NCBI GenBank assembly: GCA_944320195.1
Contig: CALUGP010000004.1
Location: forward strand, 1-64,000
Source of the DNA: an uncultured Prevotella sp.
GTDB lineage: Bacteria > Bacteroidota > Bacteroidia > Bacteroidales > Bacteroidaceae
Direction of reading: 5' to 3'
Length of the DNA: 64,000 nt
The notes beneath the pieces were generated by a model. The model was not told the origin of the DNA. It saw only the letters and a list, made by a program, of their open reading frames with translations, and ran no database searches. Below are positions 43,807 to 52,832 of this stretch, one piece after another. Each line of letters starts with the position of its first letter. Position 1 is the stretch's first letter. The translations under genes were made by a program, and so were the position numbers.

Positions 43807-46326
43807 TTACTGTCCGCCGCCCTGTTGTCCGCCGCTTTTCACGTCGTCGTTGCTTATCGTGCGCTCCGCCTTCCTGACGGATGCCTTCAACTCACCTATG
43901 CGGAAGCTCACGCTGAAGCCGAAACGCTGCTGTACGTACCTGCTCCAGGAGCGTTGCATGAAGGCCGTACTTGACGTGGTGTTGTCATAATCCATGTATT
44001 TCTTGAAGAAGTTGTTGGCATACACCGACAGGGTGAGCCGCTTCTTGAGCAGCTGTTTGGTTACGTTCAGCCCGTAACCGAAGAAGCCGCTGCCCTTGCC
44101 TTGCAGCGAAATCCATGGCGTCTGGCCCCAACAGTTCAGGCTGATACGCCAGTCCTTAGGCAGAGTCTGTTGCGCTCCGCCCGACGCAAACATGTTCCAA
44201 CCGCGGTTGCTAAGGCCGTTACCGTCTGACAGATACTGCCAGCTGCCGAACATGTTGGCATAGATGCGCGTCGAGGTGAAGGGGTTATAGTTGGCGTATG
44301 CGTTCAAAGAGGCGCGCCGGGTCTTGCCAATGTTGCGGTAAGTGGTGTACAGCACGCTCTTGCCCGTAGGGCTTTGCAGGCCGGCAATGTCGTTGTCGTT
44401 GACGAGAGACGTCACGCTCTCGATGCTGTTGTTGGTGAAACTGTACGACAGGTTGAAGTTAAGGCTAAGCTTAGAGGTGAAGCTGTTGTAGCCGAGAGAG
44501 AACGAATGGGTCTTCTCGCTGACAAGGTTGGGGTTGCCCTGGCTTATTGACGTGGGGTCGGCATCGTTCAAATAAGGGTTCAAGTACCATATTCCGGGGC
44601 GGTAGATGCGCATGTTGTAGCCCAAGCGCAGGTTCTGCGTGTCGGTCAGGCGGTAGCCTATTGATGCCGAGGGAACGATATCGTCGAAGTCTTTTCGGAA
44701 GTCGTCGCCGCGTCCGAGCAGGTATTTCACGTCCTGTATGGTGTGCTCATAGCGCAGGCCGAGCCGTCCGGAGAGGCGTTTCCACTTGATGCCGTAGCCG
44801 AGATAGGCGGCCAGTATGTCGTTGCGGTGCTTGTAATGGGAACTGTGGTCTTCGTCAAACTCATATCCGCCGCCGTCCATCGCCGCCATGGTGTAGCGGT
44901 CGTTCTCCGACGAGTTGTCGCGAAGTATGTACTTGGCACCGGCCTCAAGCGTGTGGATTGAGTCGAAAGGCGTGGTGAAATCCACCTGAAACGTGTGCTC
45001 GGTGGTGTTCTGATGGCCGTCGTTATGCTGGTTTTCGAGGCGGCGCAGGTAGTCTTCCCAACCGGCGGTGGCGGTCATGTCGTCGTAGTCGGTGTACGAG
45101 TCGGTGTTCTCCGGGTCGGTGCTTATGCGGTAAGAGAAGGTCAGCATACGCTCCTTCACCTTGAAAAGACGCTGGTAGTCGATGCCTCCCTCGATGGAGA
45201 ACCACGAGTTATGCGAGTGGGAAGGCATGGAATAGGCGTACAGCTGCGAGCCGTCGAGCGGACTTGTGCCCGTCACCGACGACGCGCCGCGGCTGCTGTA
45301 GCTGTTGCCCCAAAGGCCGAACGAGCCGGTAATGAGGTTGAGCGAGTCGATTTCATAGCTCGCTTCGAGGCTGCCCATGTGGAAGTTGCTGCGGCCTTTG
45401 CTGCTTCCGTCGCTGGCGGTATTTGCCGATGTAGCCTGCGGCTCGTCATCGGTCACGGTGAGCGCGCTGCCGTAATAGCTGCGCGGAGAGTCGTTGTGGT
45501 TGTAGTTGTAGCGTGCGCTTACGGTCAGTTTGCCTGCCTTCACCGTGCCGAACACGCCTCCGCCTGCGCCCGTACTGCTGACGTTCGCGCTTACGGTGGC
45601 GGTATATCCTTCGAAGCCCGAGCCTACTGTGACGATGTTCAGTATGCCGCCCACGCCCTCGGCGTCATACTTCGGACCGGGGTTTGTTATCACTTCGATT
45701 TTCTTTATGGTGTTGGCGGGCATACTCTTGAGCACCTCCGAGGGGTTGTTTGACATCATGTTGTTGGGCCGTCCGTTGACGTACACCTTGAAAGACGAGC
45801 TGCCGTTCACCTTGATATTGTCCTCGCCGTCAACCGTAACCATAGGGACTTTGCGCAGCATCTCCATCACCGTGTTGGTCTTAGAGTCGGGGTCGCTCTC
45901 CACGTCGTAACCTATTTTGTCGATGTCGGCCGTCACGAGCGGCTTCTGCGCCACCACTTCAACGCCCGCCAGCTCATTACGCGCATCGCTGATGGCCACC
46001 TTGCCGAGGTCGGCGGTCGGTTTCCCGGCATCAACGGCAAAGTCTTTCACCACGTCGGCGCGCCCCATCGAGCTGACCATAAGGCGGAACTTGCCCTTTG
46101 AGGCGAGGCTCAACGAGAAGCTGCCGTCCTTCTGCGTGACGCCCATCTTGACCGCCTTGCCCGGCGCGGCGGCGTTTTCCACACGCACCGTGGCGTAAGG
46201 CTCGCCCTCGCCCGTTATCGAATCAACCACAAGTCCCTTGACGATAAAACCGTCGTCGCCTGCCGCCGAGAACGCCGTGTGCGCCTGCGCAAGCATCAAT
46301 AACAACACTAATAGATACTTATACAT
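43807..46326 (-). CDS. TonB-receptor-like outer membrane beta-barrel protein with N-terminal carboxypeptidase-like domain
   Basis: Protein of 839 aa with a signal peptide (LLVLLLMLAQAHTAFSAA). An N-terminal CarboxypepD_reg-like domain (about residues 25-105, VKGLVVDSITGEGEPYATVRV) leads to a plug (TADIDKIGYDVESDPDSKTN, MLRKVPMVTVDGEDNIKVNG, SSFKVYVNGRPNNMMSNNP) and a large barrel (family OMP_b-brl_3, as for 1964-4048). It lacks a SusD partner; the ligand is unknown. ATG at 46326 is chosen because it starts the signal peptide; an upstream open frame of 43 codons looks non-coding. The last 20 residues (SNDDVKSGGQQGGGQ) are low complexity. Confidence 0.82.
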   Translation of the reverse strand: MYKYLLVLLLMLAQAHTAFSAAGDDGFIVKGLVVDSITGEGEPYATVRVENAAAPGKAVKMGVTQKDGSFSLSLASKGKFRLMVSSMGRADVVKDFAVDAGKPTADLGKVAISDARNELAGVEVVAQKPLVTADIDKIGYDVESDPDSKTNTVMEMLRKVPMVTVDGEDNIKVNGSSSFKVYVNGRPNNMMSNNPSEVLKSMPANTIKKIEVITNPGPKYDAEGVGGILNIVTVGSGFEGYTATVSANVSSTGAGGGVFGTVKAGKLTVSARYNYNHNDSPRSYYGSALTVTDDEPQATSANTASDGSSKGRSNFHMGSLEASYEIDSLNLITGSFGLWGNSYSSRGASSVTGTSPLDGSQLYAYSMPSHSHNSWFSIEGGIDYQRLFKVKERMLTFSYRISTDPENTDSYTDYDDMTATAGWEDYLRRLENQHNDGHQNTTEHTFQVDFTTPFDSIHTLEAGAKYILRDNSSENDRYTMAAMDGGGYEFDEDHSSHYKHRNDILAAYLGYGIKWKRLSGRLGLRYEHTIQDVKYLLGRGDDFRKDFDDIVPSASIGYRLTDTQNLRLGYNMRIYRPGIWYLNPYLNDADPTSISQGNPNLVSEKTHSFSLGYNSFTSKLSLNFNLSYSFTNNSIESVTSLVNDNDIAGLQSPTGKSVLYTTYRNIGKTRRASLNAYANYNPFTSTRIYANMFGSWQYLSDGNGLSNRGWNMFASGGAQQTLPKDWRISLNCWGQTPWISLQGKGSGFFGYGLNVTKQLLKKRLTLSVYANNFFKKYMDYDNTTSSTAFMQRSWSRYVQQRFGFSVSFRIGELKASVRKAERTISNDDVKSGGQQGGGQ

Positions 46327-46498
46327 GGATGTTTTAATTTCGTCCCACGGCCTGCAGGCGCACGGGGCTTGGTTATACTTACTTATATATATACGCAACA
46401 CCCGGGTGAAACGGAACAAGGCGAAGCTCTTTTTAACGTTTTTTACACATCGCAAAGGCTTAACCAGTCATGTACGCGAGGGTTAGGCAAGACGGATA

Positions 46499-46506
46499 CA
46501 AAGGTA
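46499..46506 (-). promoter_or_regulatory. -7 element for the large barrel gene
   Basis: Minus strand TACCTTTG fits TAnnTTTG, 172 bp before the ATG at 46326, giving a long leader. The -33 box is weak. Confidence 0.45.
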
Positions 46507-46606
46507 ATACAAATTATCACAACTAAAGAAATTAATCTTGTTTTTTTGTTGTTTCGTAAGTACCTGAAAATCAAACGACAACGTGAAATGCGGCAAAACG
46601 ATTTCC

Positions 46607-46687
46607 AAAAGGCCGTCTTTTTGCCCGCAAAAGGCCGTCAATCGCACGCTAAAAGGGCACCTTTTACAAGCTGAAATGCCGTCTTTT
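46607..46687. repeat. 22-bp-period palindromic array, 4 units
   Basis: Four 15-bp units with spacers tgcccgc, gcacgct and acaagct in the divergent region between the large barrel gene and the MATE gene. Unit 2 plus spacer 2 (GGCCGTCAATCGCACGCT) repeats a fixed variant also seen at 6020-6100. Confidence 0.88.
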
Positions 46688-46734
46688 GCAAAACGCCATG
46701 ACGCAGGCTGTTTTCACCTTTTCCTCCTTTCGCC

Positions 46735-46766
46735 TTTTCACCTTTGAATATTTATCGCTAACTTTG
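46735..46766 (+). promoter_or_regulatory. promoter of the first MATE gene
   Basis: TTTT (46735-46738), 20 bp, then TAACTTTG (46759-46766). The ATG lies 13 bp downstream. Confidence 0.55.
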
Positions 46767-46779
46767 CGCCCTGAAAACA

Positions 46780-48081
46780 ATGGACAAGCGCAACAGACAG
46801 ATATTAAAGATAGCCCTGCCCTCGATAGTGAGCAACATAACCGTGCCGCTGCTGGGGCTTGTCGACGTGGCCATAGTGGGCCATCTCGGCTCGGCGGCAT
46901 ACATAGGAGCAATCGCCGTGGGCGGCATGACGTTCAATGTGATATACTGGATATTCGGATTCCTGCGCATGGGAACGAGCGGAATGACGTCGCAGGCGCT
47001 GGGACGGCGCGACCTCGGCGAAGTGACGCGCATGTTCGCACGCTCCCTGGGCATAGCCTTCGCCATAGCGGCGGCGCTCATCACCCTGCAAATACCGCTG
47101 CGCGCGGCCGCCCTTGGGATAATGCAGCCCACGGCGGAGGTGGCCCGGCTTGCGTCAATATACTTCAGCATACTCATCTACGGGGCACCGGCCATGCTCG
47201 GACTGTTCAGCCTCTCGGGCTGGCTGATAGGCATGCAGAACTCACGCACGCCGATGGCCGTGGCCATAGTGCAGAACGTTGTGAACATCTGCGCGAGCAC
47301 ACTGCTCGTCTTCGGATGCGGAATGAAGGTGGAGGGAGTGGCCATCGGCACGCTCACCGCGCAATACGCCGGCCTCATCATGGCCTTGGTCCTCTGCCAC
47401 AAGCACTACGGCCGCCTGCGCGTCCACTTCTCGTGGCAGGGCGTTTGGCGGCGCGAAGACATGCGGCGGTTCTTCTCCGTCAACCGCGACATATTCCTCC
47501 GCACGCTCTGCATGGTGTCAGTAATGCTGTTCTTCACGTCCGCCGGGTCATGGCAGGGCGAGGTCATACTGGCCGTGAACACCCTGCTCATGCAGTTTTA
47601 CCTGCTCTTCTCTTACGTGATGGACGGCTTTGCCTACGCCGGCGAGGCTCTTTCCGGCCGATATTACGGGGCGCGCAACGCCGCGGCTCTGAGCGACACG
47701 ATACGCCACCTCTTCCGCTGGGGCTTCCTCATGGCCGCCGCATTCACGCTGGCCTACACCCTCGGGGGCGACGCTTTCCTATCCCTGCTAACCGACGAGC
47801 CGCATGTGGTGGCCGCGTCGCACACCTATTACTATTGGGCTTTGGCCATTCCGCTGGCCGGGGTGGCGGCATTCGTGTGGGACGGGGTGTTCATCGGCTG
47901 CACAATGACGCGCGGCATGCTCATATCAATGGCCGTCGCCGCCGCCACGTTCTTCGCTGTTTATCTGCTCTCGCGCGACCGCTTCGCCAACCACGGCCTG
48001 TGGGCGGCGTTCATAACATACGTTTTTCTGCGCGGATTTGTACAGAAATTTCTGTACAAATCCGCGCAGAAAGACAATTAA
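46780..48081 (+). CDS. MATE-family efflux transporter
   Basis: Inner-membrane multidrug/toxin exporter of 433 aa with twelve predicted helices, driven by Na+ or H+. Family pattern includes IALPSIVSNITVPLLGLVDVAIVGHLGSAAYIGA near the N-terminus and VQNVVNICASTLLVFGCGMKVEGVAIGTL. The substrate is unknown. The last residues (FVQKFLYKSAQKDN) are encoded by a perfect 48-bp palindrome and the first bases of an AT-rich hairpin element, so the natural end of the protein may have been altered. A second MATE gene lies at 61721. Confidence 0.9.
   Translation: MDKRNRQILKIALPSIVSNITVPLLGLVDVAIVGHLGSAAYIGAIAVGGMTFNVIYWIFGFLRMGTSGMTSQALGRRDLGEVTRMFARSLGIAFAIAAALITLQIPLRAAALGIMQPTAEVARLASIYFSILIYGAPAMLGLFSLSGWLIGMQNSRTPMAVAIVQNVVNICASTLLVFGCGMKVEGVAIGTLTAQYAGLIMALVLCHKHYGRLRVHFSWQGVWRREDMRRFFSVNRDIFLRTLCMVSVMLFFTSAGSWQGEVILAVNTLLMQFYLLFSYVMDGFAYAGEALSGRYYGARNAAALSDTIRHLFRWGFLMAAAFTLAYTLGGDAFLSLLTDEPHVVAASHTYYYWALAIPLAGVAAFVWDGVFIGCTMTRGMLISMAVAAATFFAVYLLSRDRFANHGLWAAFITYVFLRGFVQKFLYKSAQKDN
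48025..48072. repeat. perfect 48-bp palindrome inside the MATE gene 3' end
   Basis: Each half is 24 bp: TTTCTGCGCGGATTTGTACA followed by GAAA, then its exact reverse complement without any loop. It codes for the last residues of the MATE protein. Loop-free perfect palindromes of this length are rare because they are unstable in replication. Confidence 0.9.
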
Positions 48082-48155
48082 GAGTTAAGAATTAAGAGTT
48101 AAGAAAATATGCTTCGTTGGTAATTTTCTTAATTCTTAACTCTTAATTCTTAATT
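48076..48155. repeat. AT-rich heptamer hairpin element after the MATE gene
   Basis: Arms 48076-48108 and 48123-48155 (33 bp, three G-T type mismatches) of AATTAAG/AGTTAAG units; the loop includes ATGCTTCGTTGGT. The MATE stop codon lies in the left arm. Confidence 0.85.
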
Positions 48156-48162
48156 CAATAAA

Positions 48163-48645
48163 TCACCCTTGTGGATAATTCATGTTTTCTTCCGTAATGT
48201 TTTCAAGCACCTCAGTAAGATACTTGTGGGCTTCGAGACGTGCCATTGGAAGGTCGTGAAGCAGGCAATTGCCGCAATCGCGCGGCGCGGCACCGGGCAC
48301 TTCGCCCTCAAACGAGGCGATGAAGGCGAACGTGCGGCGCATCAGCGGCACGATGTCTTGCGGCTCCAAGTCGCCTTTTACGAGCAAATAGTTGCCTGTG
48401 AGGCATCCCATCGGGCCCCAATACACTATCCGGTCGGCCCATTCCTCGTCGTTGCGCAGGAACGTTGCGGCCAGATGTTCTATCGTATGGAGTGCGCCCG
48501 GATGCAGAGCCGGCTCGCGGTTGGGCTCTTTCATGCGTATGTCAAACGTTGTCACGGTGTCGCCTCCTACGCTGTCCTTGCGCGAGACGTATATTCCACG
48601 GAGCAGTTTCTCGTGGTTGATGGTAAAACTTGGTATGGTCTTCAT
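48163..48645 (-). CDS. luxS: S-ribosylhomocysteine lyase LuxS
   Basis: Metalloenzyme of 160 aa that converts S-ribosylhomocysteine to homocysteine and the AI-2 precursor DPD. The metal ligands are in HTIEH (residues 53-57) and PRDCGNC (Cys124), and the catalytic Cys81 lies in WGPMGCLTG. Length is typical. The gene for the preceding step (MTA/SAH nucleosidase) lies upstream on the same strand, so both could share the promoter at 49465-49498, with an AT-rich hairpin between them. Confidence 0.95.
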   Translation of the reverse strand: MKTIPSFTINHEKLLRGIYVSRKDSVGGDTVTTFDIRMKEPNREPALHPGALHTIEHLAATFLRNDEEWADRIVYWGPMGCLTGNYLLVKGDLEPQDIVPLMRRTFAFIASFEGEVPGAAPRDCGNCLLHDLPMARLEAHKYLTEVLENITEENMNYPQG

Positions 48646-48680
48646 ATTAATTAATAGTCAAGAATTAAGAGTTGGTTGAA

Positions 48681-48756
48681 TTAAGAATTAAGAGTTGAGA
48701 ATTAAGAAAATATGTTTTGTCGGTAATTTTCTTAATTCTCAACTCTTAATTCTTAA
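48681..48756. repeat. AT-rich heptamer hairpin element between the nucleosidase gene and luxS
   Basis: Perfect 31-bp arms (48681-48711 and 48726-48756) with a 14-nt loop. The variant GAGTTGAG in the left arm is matched by CTCAACTC in the right arm, unlike the GAGTTAAG of other copies, so the two arms changed together. It abuts the nucleosidase stop codon at 48757. Confidence 0.88.
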
Positions 48757-49440
48757 CTACAAGTTGGCGATAAACCTCTTTGTCACGGTGAATGAGTTGT
48801 CGGCCAGACGGGCCCAGAAGTCGAAGTACTGGGAGGCCTTCGTGTCTTTCAGAGGCATGTCGCTGATTATGCGGAAGCTGATGAACGGCACTCCGTAGAC
48901 GTGGCACACGTGGGCTATCGAGCAGCTCTCCATGTCGACGGCCACGGCTTTTGGGAAGCGCGCCAGGATGGAGCGCATCTTGTTCTGCGTGTCGACGAAC
49001 CACTCGCCGCTTGCTATCAGGCCCGTGTGGACGGCCTTCTCGCCGCAGGCGGCCACCGCCTTGTCCACCAGGTCGCGCCGGGCGCGGAAGACGGCGGGCA
49101 TTCCGGCTATCTGGCCGAAGGCGCAATCGTCGCCGCAATAAGCGTCGTGATAGCAGTATTCAGTGCCCACAACCACGTCGGCCACGCTCATCCTGTCGTC
49201 GGCACCGCCTGCAACGCCGGTGGAGACTACCACGTCGGGCCGATAGTTGTCTATCATCTCGACCGCGCCAATGGCCGAGTTGACTTTCCCTATGCCGCAC
49301 TTTTGCAACACTATCTGCTTGCCGCCGATTGTGCCGAGGATGAAGTCCTGGCTGTTGCGACGCTCCACCGTGGAGTCGTCGAGCAGCGACTTGAGCTGGA
49401 CAAGCTCTTTGTCCATGGCTACGATTATACCTATCTTCAT
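48757..49440 (-). CDS. mtnN: 5'-methylthioadenosine/S-adenosylhomocysteine nucleosidase
   Basis: Enzyme of 227 aa that removes adenine from SAH and MTA, the step before LuxS in the activated methyl cycle. Motifs: MKIGIIVAMDKELVQL, VSTGVAGGADDRMSVADVVVG, VAVDMESCSIAHVC with the catalytic Glu, and FRIISDM with the catalytic Asp. ATG at 49440 is chosen because it starts the conserved domain; the open frame extends nine codons further. It has a promoter at 49465-49498 and is followed by luxS. Confidence 0.93.
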   Translation of the reverse strand: MKIGIIVAMDKELVQLKSLLDDSTVERRNSQDFILGTIGGKQIVLQKCGIGKVNSAIGAVEMIDNYRPDVVVSTGVAGGADDRMSVADVVVGTEYCYHDAYCGDDCAFGQIAGMPAVFRARRDLVDKAVAACGEKAVHTGLIASGEWFVDTQNKMRSILARFPKAVAVDMESCSIAHVCHVYGVPFISFRIISDMPLKDTKASQYFDFWARLADNSFTVTKRFIANL

Positions 49441-49464
49441 ATGCGAATGTATCGTTTTGGTTGG

Positions 49465-49498
49465 CAAAAGTACATATTTTTAATGAATAACGGGCAAT
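49465..49498 (-). promoter_or_regulatory. promoter of mtnN-luxS
   Basis: Minus strand TACTTTTG (49465-49472) fits TAnnTTTG; ATTG about 22 bp upstream (49495-49498) is a near match to the -33 box. Confidence 0.5.
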
Positions 49499-49751
49499 GA
49501 AAAATGAAAAATTTGGCTGCGCACGGCATCATGGCAAATATGGCATAATGTCGGAAAAACAGCGCATGGCAGTGACACTCTGACTTTTCGGATTCTACGT
49601 TTGACGCTCCCAGGACGGGCGCGGAGCGCAAGACAGCGCGCCACGGACTGCAGTCCGCCGATTTTCACACTTTTTACAACATTCCACATAACACCTTGGC
49701 AATCAGCCACTTGCAACCACCTCGACAACCATCGGCCGCCAACCGCAACGC

Positions 49752-49854
49752 AAAAGACGGCATTCAACGGTGCAAAAGACGGCCTTTTGAACCATGAAAG
49801 ACGGCCTTTGACGCCGCCAAATGCCGTCTTCTTGAATGCGGACAACGGCATTTT
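49752..49854. repeat. 22-bp-period palindromic array, 5 units
   Basis: Five 15-bp units with spacers acggtgc, gaaccat, acgccgc and tgaatgc in the divergent region between mtnN and the YfhO gene. Units 1-3 are in the same orientation (GACGGC) and units 3 and 4 are inverted. The rest of 49499-50066 holds no credible gene. Confidence 0.85.
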
Positions 49855-50066
49855 CAACCGCGAATGGACGCATGACGCACGACGATAGAGCCATTCGCGC
49901 CAGACGGCAAGCGTTCTCACACGACGAATGAAGCTGTTTCGCAACTTCGCGTTGTAAAGATAACGGAAAACAGGCGTTGACACTTTGACACCCGAGCGGC
50001 ATCTGCCGGCATGCTAAAAAAATCATGTTTTTCATGCATTCGCTCGTCATTTTACTTTATATATAT

Positions 50067-50074
50067 TACTTTTG
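50067..50074 (+). promoter_or_regulatory. -7 element of the YfhO gene
   Basis: TACTTTTG fits TAnnTTTG, 38 bp before the chosen ATG. No clear -33 box. Confidence 0.5.
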
Positions 50075-50112
50075 CACGTCAGAAACATAAAAGAAACAAA
50101 TATCGACAAATA

Positions 50113-52614
50113 ATGGAAACACTGAAGAAATGCCTTCCCGACGTTCTGGCCGTCGTGCTGTTCGCGCTGATTTCGGTCGCCTACTTCTTCCCGGCAGACA
50201 TCGAGGGAAAGATACTTTACCGCCACGACTCCTCAGCCAGTAAGGGTCTGGGCCGCGAAATGGCCGAGCACAGGGAGCAGACGGGCGAAGTGACACGCTG
50301 GATGAACTCCATATTCAGCGGCATGCCGACCTACCAGACCGCCCCTGAATACGCCAGCACGAAGGGCGTGAACACGGCTGTCAAGGCTTACCACCTGTTC
50401 CTTCCAGAGAACGTATGGTACGTGTTCGTCTATCTCCTGGGCTTCTACATCCTGCTGCGCGCGTTCGACTTCCGCCAGCACCTGGCCGTCCTAGGCTCCA
50501 TAATATGGGCTTTCTCCAGCTATTTCCTCATAATCATCGCCGCAGGCCACATCTGGAAGGTCATGGCCCTGGCCTATCTTCCGCCGATGATAGCCGGCAT
50601 AGTGCTTGCTTACAGGGGGCGGTACCTGTGGGGACTGATAGTGACAGCCGTGTTCGCGGCGTTCGAGATCAACGCCAACCACGTGCAGATGACCTACTAT
50701 TACCTGTTCGTAATCCTCTTCATGGTCATAGCCTTCCTCGTCGAAGCAATCCGCCAGAAGCGCATGGCGCACTTCTGGAAGGCCACGGCCGTATGCGCCG
50801 CCGCTGCGGTGATAGGCATCTGCCTCAACCTGAGCAACCTTTACCACACGTGGGAATACAGCAAAGAGTCCATGCGCGGCAAGAGCGAGCTTGTGAAAAA
50901 GCAGTCGGCCAACCAAAGCGCAAGCGGACTTGACCGCGACTACATAACCCAGTGGAGCTACGGCATAGGCGAGACGTGGACGCTCCTGGTGCCCAACACC
51001 AAGGGCGGAGCAAGCGTGCCGCTCGTGGAAAACGAGACTGCCATGAAGAAGGCCAACCCCGAGTTCGGCATGATATACCAGCAGATGGGCCAATACTGGG
51101 GCGAGCAGCCCATGACGCAAGGCCCCGTCTATGTTGGCGCCTTCGTGCTGACGCTGTTCGTCCTGGGCCTGTTCATCGTGAAAGGGCCGATGAAGTGGGC
51201 GTTGCTCGCGGCCACCGTGCTCAGCATCCTGCTGTCCTGGGGCAAGAACTTCATGCCATTCACCGACCTGTTCATCGACTACATGCCGATGTACTCCAAG
51301 TTCCGCACGGTGGCGTCGATACTCGTCATAGCCGAGTTCACCATCCCGTTGCTGGCCATGATGGCACTCAAAAAGATTGTGGAAGAGCCTGAATTGCTGA
51401 CGAAACGCATCAAGGCGGTGTACGCGAGCTTCGCCCTGACGGGCGGCGTGGCGGCACTCTTCGCCCTGTTCCCCACACTGTTCTTCAGCGACTTCATATC
51501 ATCGCAAGAGATGCGGGCCCTCTCCACGCTGCCGCAAGAGTACATTGCGCCCATCGTGGAGAACCTGCGCGAGATGCGCCGCGCCGTCTTCACGGCCGAC
51601 TGCTGGCGTTCGGCGTTCATCATTATAATAGGTACGCTCTGCCTGCTGCTGTTCAAGGCCAAGAAGCTCAAGGCCGGTTACATGGTCGGCGCGATAACAC
51701 TGCTCTGTCTTGTGGACATGTGGCAGGTTGACAAACGCTACCTCAACAACGACATGTTCGTGCCCAAGAGTGAGCGCGAGGCGCCGATACAGATGACAGA
51801 GACCGACCGCCTGATACTCGAAGACAAGACGGACATGGGCAACTACCGCGTGCTGAACCTGGCGTCAAACACGTTCAACGAGAACGAAACGTCATACTAC
51901 CACAACAGCATAGGCGGCTACCACGCCGCAAAGCTGCGCCGCTACCAGGACATGATAGACCATTACATCGCACCGGAGATGCAGAAGCTCATGCCGGCGA
52001 TAGCCGAGGCGGGCGGTGACATGGCCAAAGTGAATGGCGACAGCCTGTTCCCCGTGCTCAACATGCTCAACGCGCGCTACTTCATCATGCCCCTGCAAGA
52101 CGGCAAGACGGTGCCCATACTCAACCCGTATGTGTACGGCCCTGCATGGTTTATTGACCGCGTGACATATGTTGACAACGCGAACAAGGAGATAGAAGCC
52201 GTAGGCAAGATTGACCTGGGGCGCGAGGCGGTGGCCGACACGCGCTTCAAGGATGTGCTGAAAACATCCGCCGCACAGGACAGCACATCGTCGGTGAAGA
52301 TAACCAAGTACATGTCTGACCAGATCGAGTATGACGTTTACTCGAAGAACGGCGGCGTCATAGTGTTCTCGGAAGTGTATTATCCGGGATGGACGGCCAC
52401 AGTAGACGGCCAGCCGGCACAACTGGGACGGGCCAACTACCTGCTGCGCGCGCTCAACGTAGCGCCGGGACAGCACAAGGTGGTGCTGACATTCCGTCCC
52501 AAGTCGGTAACAGTCACAGAGACGGTAGCCTACGTCGCCTACGCCATCCTGCTGCTCGCAATAGCCGTGGTGGCATATCTTGGATACCGCAAGAAGCGCG
52601 CCGGAATGGAGTAA
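50113..52614 (+). CDS. YfhO-family integral membrane protein
   Basis: Large inner-membrane protein of 833 aa with about twelve helices and a C-terminal periplasmic domain. Members of the YfhO family are predicted GT-C-fold glycosyltransferases or lipid-linked sugar handlers; the precise reaction is not established here. Visible features: first helix LAVVLFALISVAYFFPADI, an exterior loop with ILYRHDSSASKGLGREMAEH and WMNSIFSGMPTYQ, multiple hydrophobic segments to about residue 565, and a final helix before the basic end YRKKRAGME. ATG at 50113 follows the promoter; the frame stays open upstream. Monocistronic. Confidence 0.82.
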   Translation: METLKKCLPDVLAVVLFALISVAYFFPADIEGKILYRHDSSASKGLGREMAEHREQTGEVTRWMNSIFSGMPTYQTAPEYASTKGVNTAVKAYHLFLPENVWYVFVYLLGFYILLRAFDFRQHLAVLGSIIWAFSSYFLIIIAAGHIWKVMALAYLPPMIAGIVLAYRGRYLWGLIVTAVFAAFEINANHVQMTYYYLFVILFMVIAFLVEAIRQKRMAHFWKATAVCAAAAVIGICLNLSNLYHTWEYSKESMRGKSELVKKQSANQSASGLDRDYITQWSYGIGETWTLLVPNTKGGASVPLVENETAMKKANPEFGMIYQQMGQYWGEQPMTQGPVYVGAFVLTLFVLGLFIVKGPMKWALLAATVLSILLSWGKNFMPFTDLFIDYMPMYSKFRTVASILVIAEFTIPLLAMMALKKIVEEPELLTKRIKAVYASFALTGGVAALFALFPTLFFSDFISSQEMRALSTLPQEYIAPIVENLREMRRAVFTADCWRSAFIIIIGTLCLLLFKAKKLKAGYMVGAITLLCLVDMWQVDKRYLNNDMFVPKSEREAPIQMTETDRLILEDKTDMGNYRVLNLASNTFNENETSYYHNSIGGYHAAKLRRYQDMIDHYIAPEMQKLMPAIAEAGGDMAKVNGDSLFPVLNMLNARYFIMPLQDGKTVPILNPYVYGPAWFIDRVTYVDNANKEIEAVGKIDLGREAVADTRFKDVLKTSAAQDSTSSVKITKYMSDQIEYDVYSKNGGVIVFSEVYYPGWTATVDGQPAQLGRANYLLRALNVAPGQHKVVLTFRPKSVTVTETVAYVAYAILLLAIAVVAYLGYRKKRAGME

Positions 52615-52654
52615 AGCCACCGGGCGCGTAACACACTGATACTCAACGCAATGC

Positions 52655-52735
52655 AAAAGGCCGTCTTTTACACGCTAAAAGACGGCCTTTTGCATTGCAA
52701 CTGACGGCCTTTTGGAAGGCGAAAAGCCGTCAACC
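52655..52735. repeat. 22-bp-period palindromic array, 4 units forming two hairpins
   Basis: Units 1 and 2 are perfect complements (AAAAGGCCGTCTTTT with spacer acacgct); units 3 and 4 pair through TGACGGC and GCCGTCA. It lies 40 bp past the YfhO stop. Confidence 0.92.
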
Positions 52736-52766
52736 GCAAACAGGCCGGTCACATTATGGCCGAAGT

Positions 52767-52799
52767 GTTGCGCCGTTACGATGAAAAAGAGTATATTTG
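52767..52799 (+). promoter_or_regulatory. promoter of the GSCFA gene
   Basis: GTTG (52767-52770), 21 bp, then TATATTTG (52792-52799). The ATG lies 33 bp downstream. Confidence 0.6.
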
Positions 52800-52832
52800 C
52801 AGCATGTTTTTAACGGCCAGAATAACGACAAG

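Noticed and set aside
46686-48095. Long open frame (469 codons) overlapping the MATE gene on the same strand
   Set aside because: It is an out-of-frame shadow of a clear MATE protein; its translation is low-complexity Arg/His/Gly-rich.
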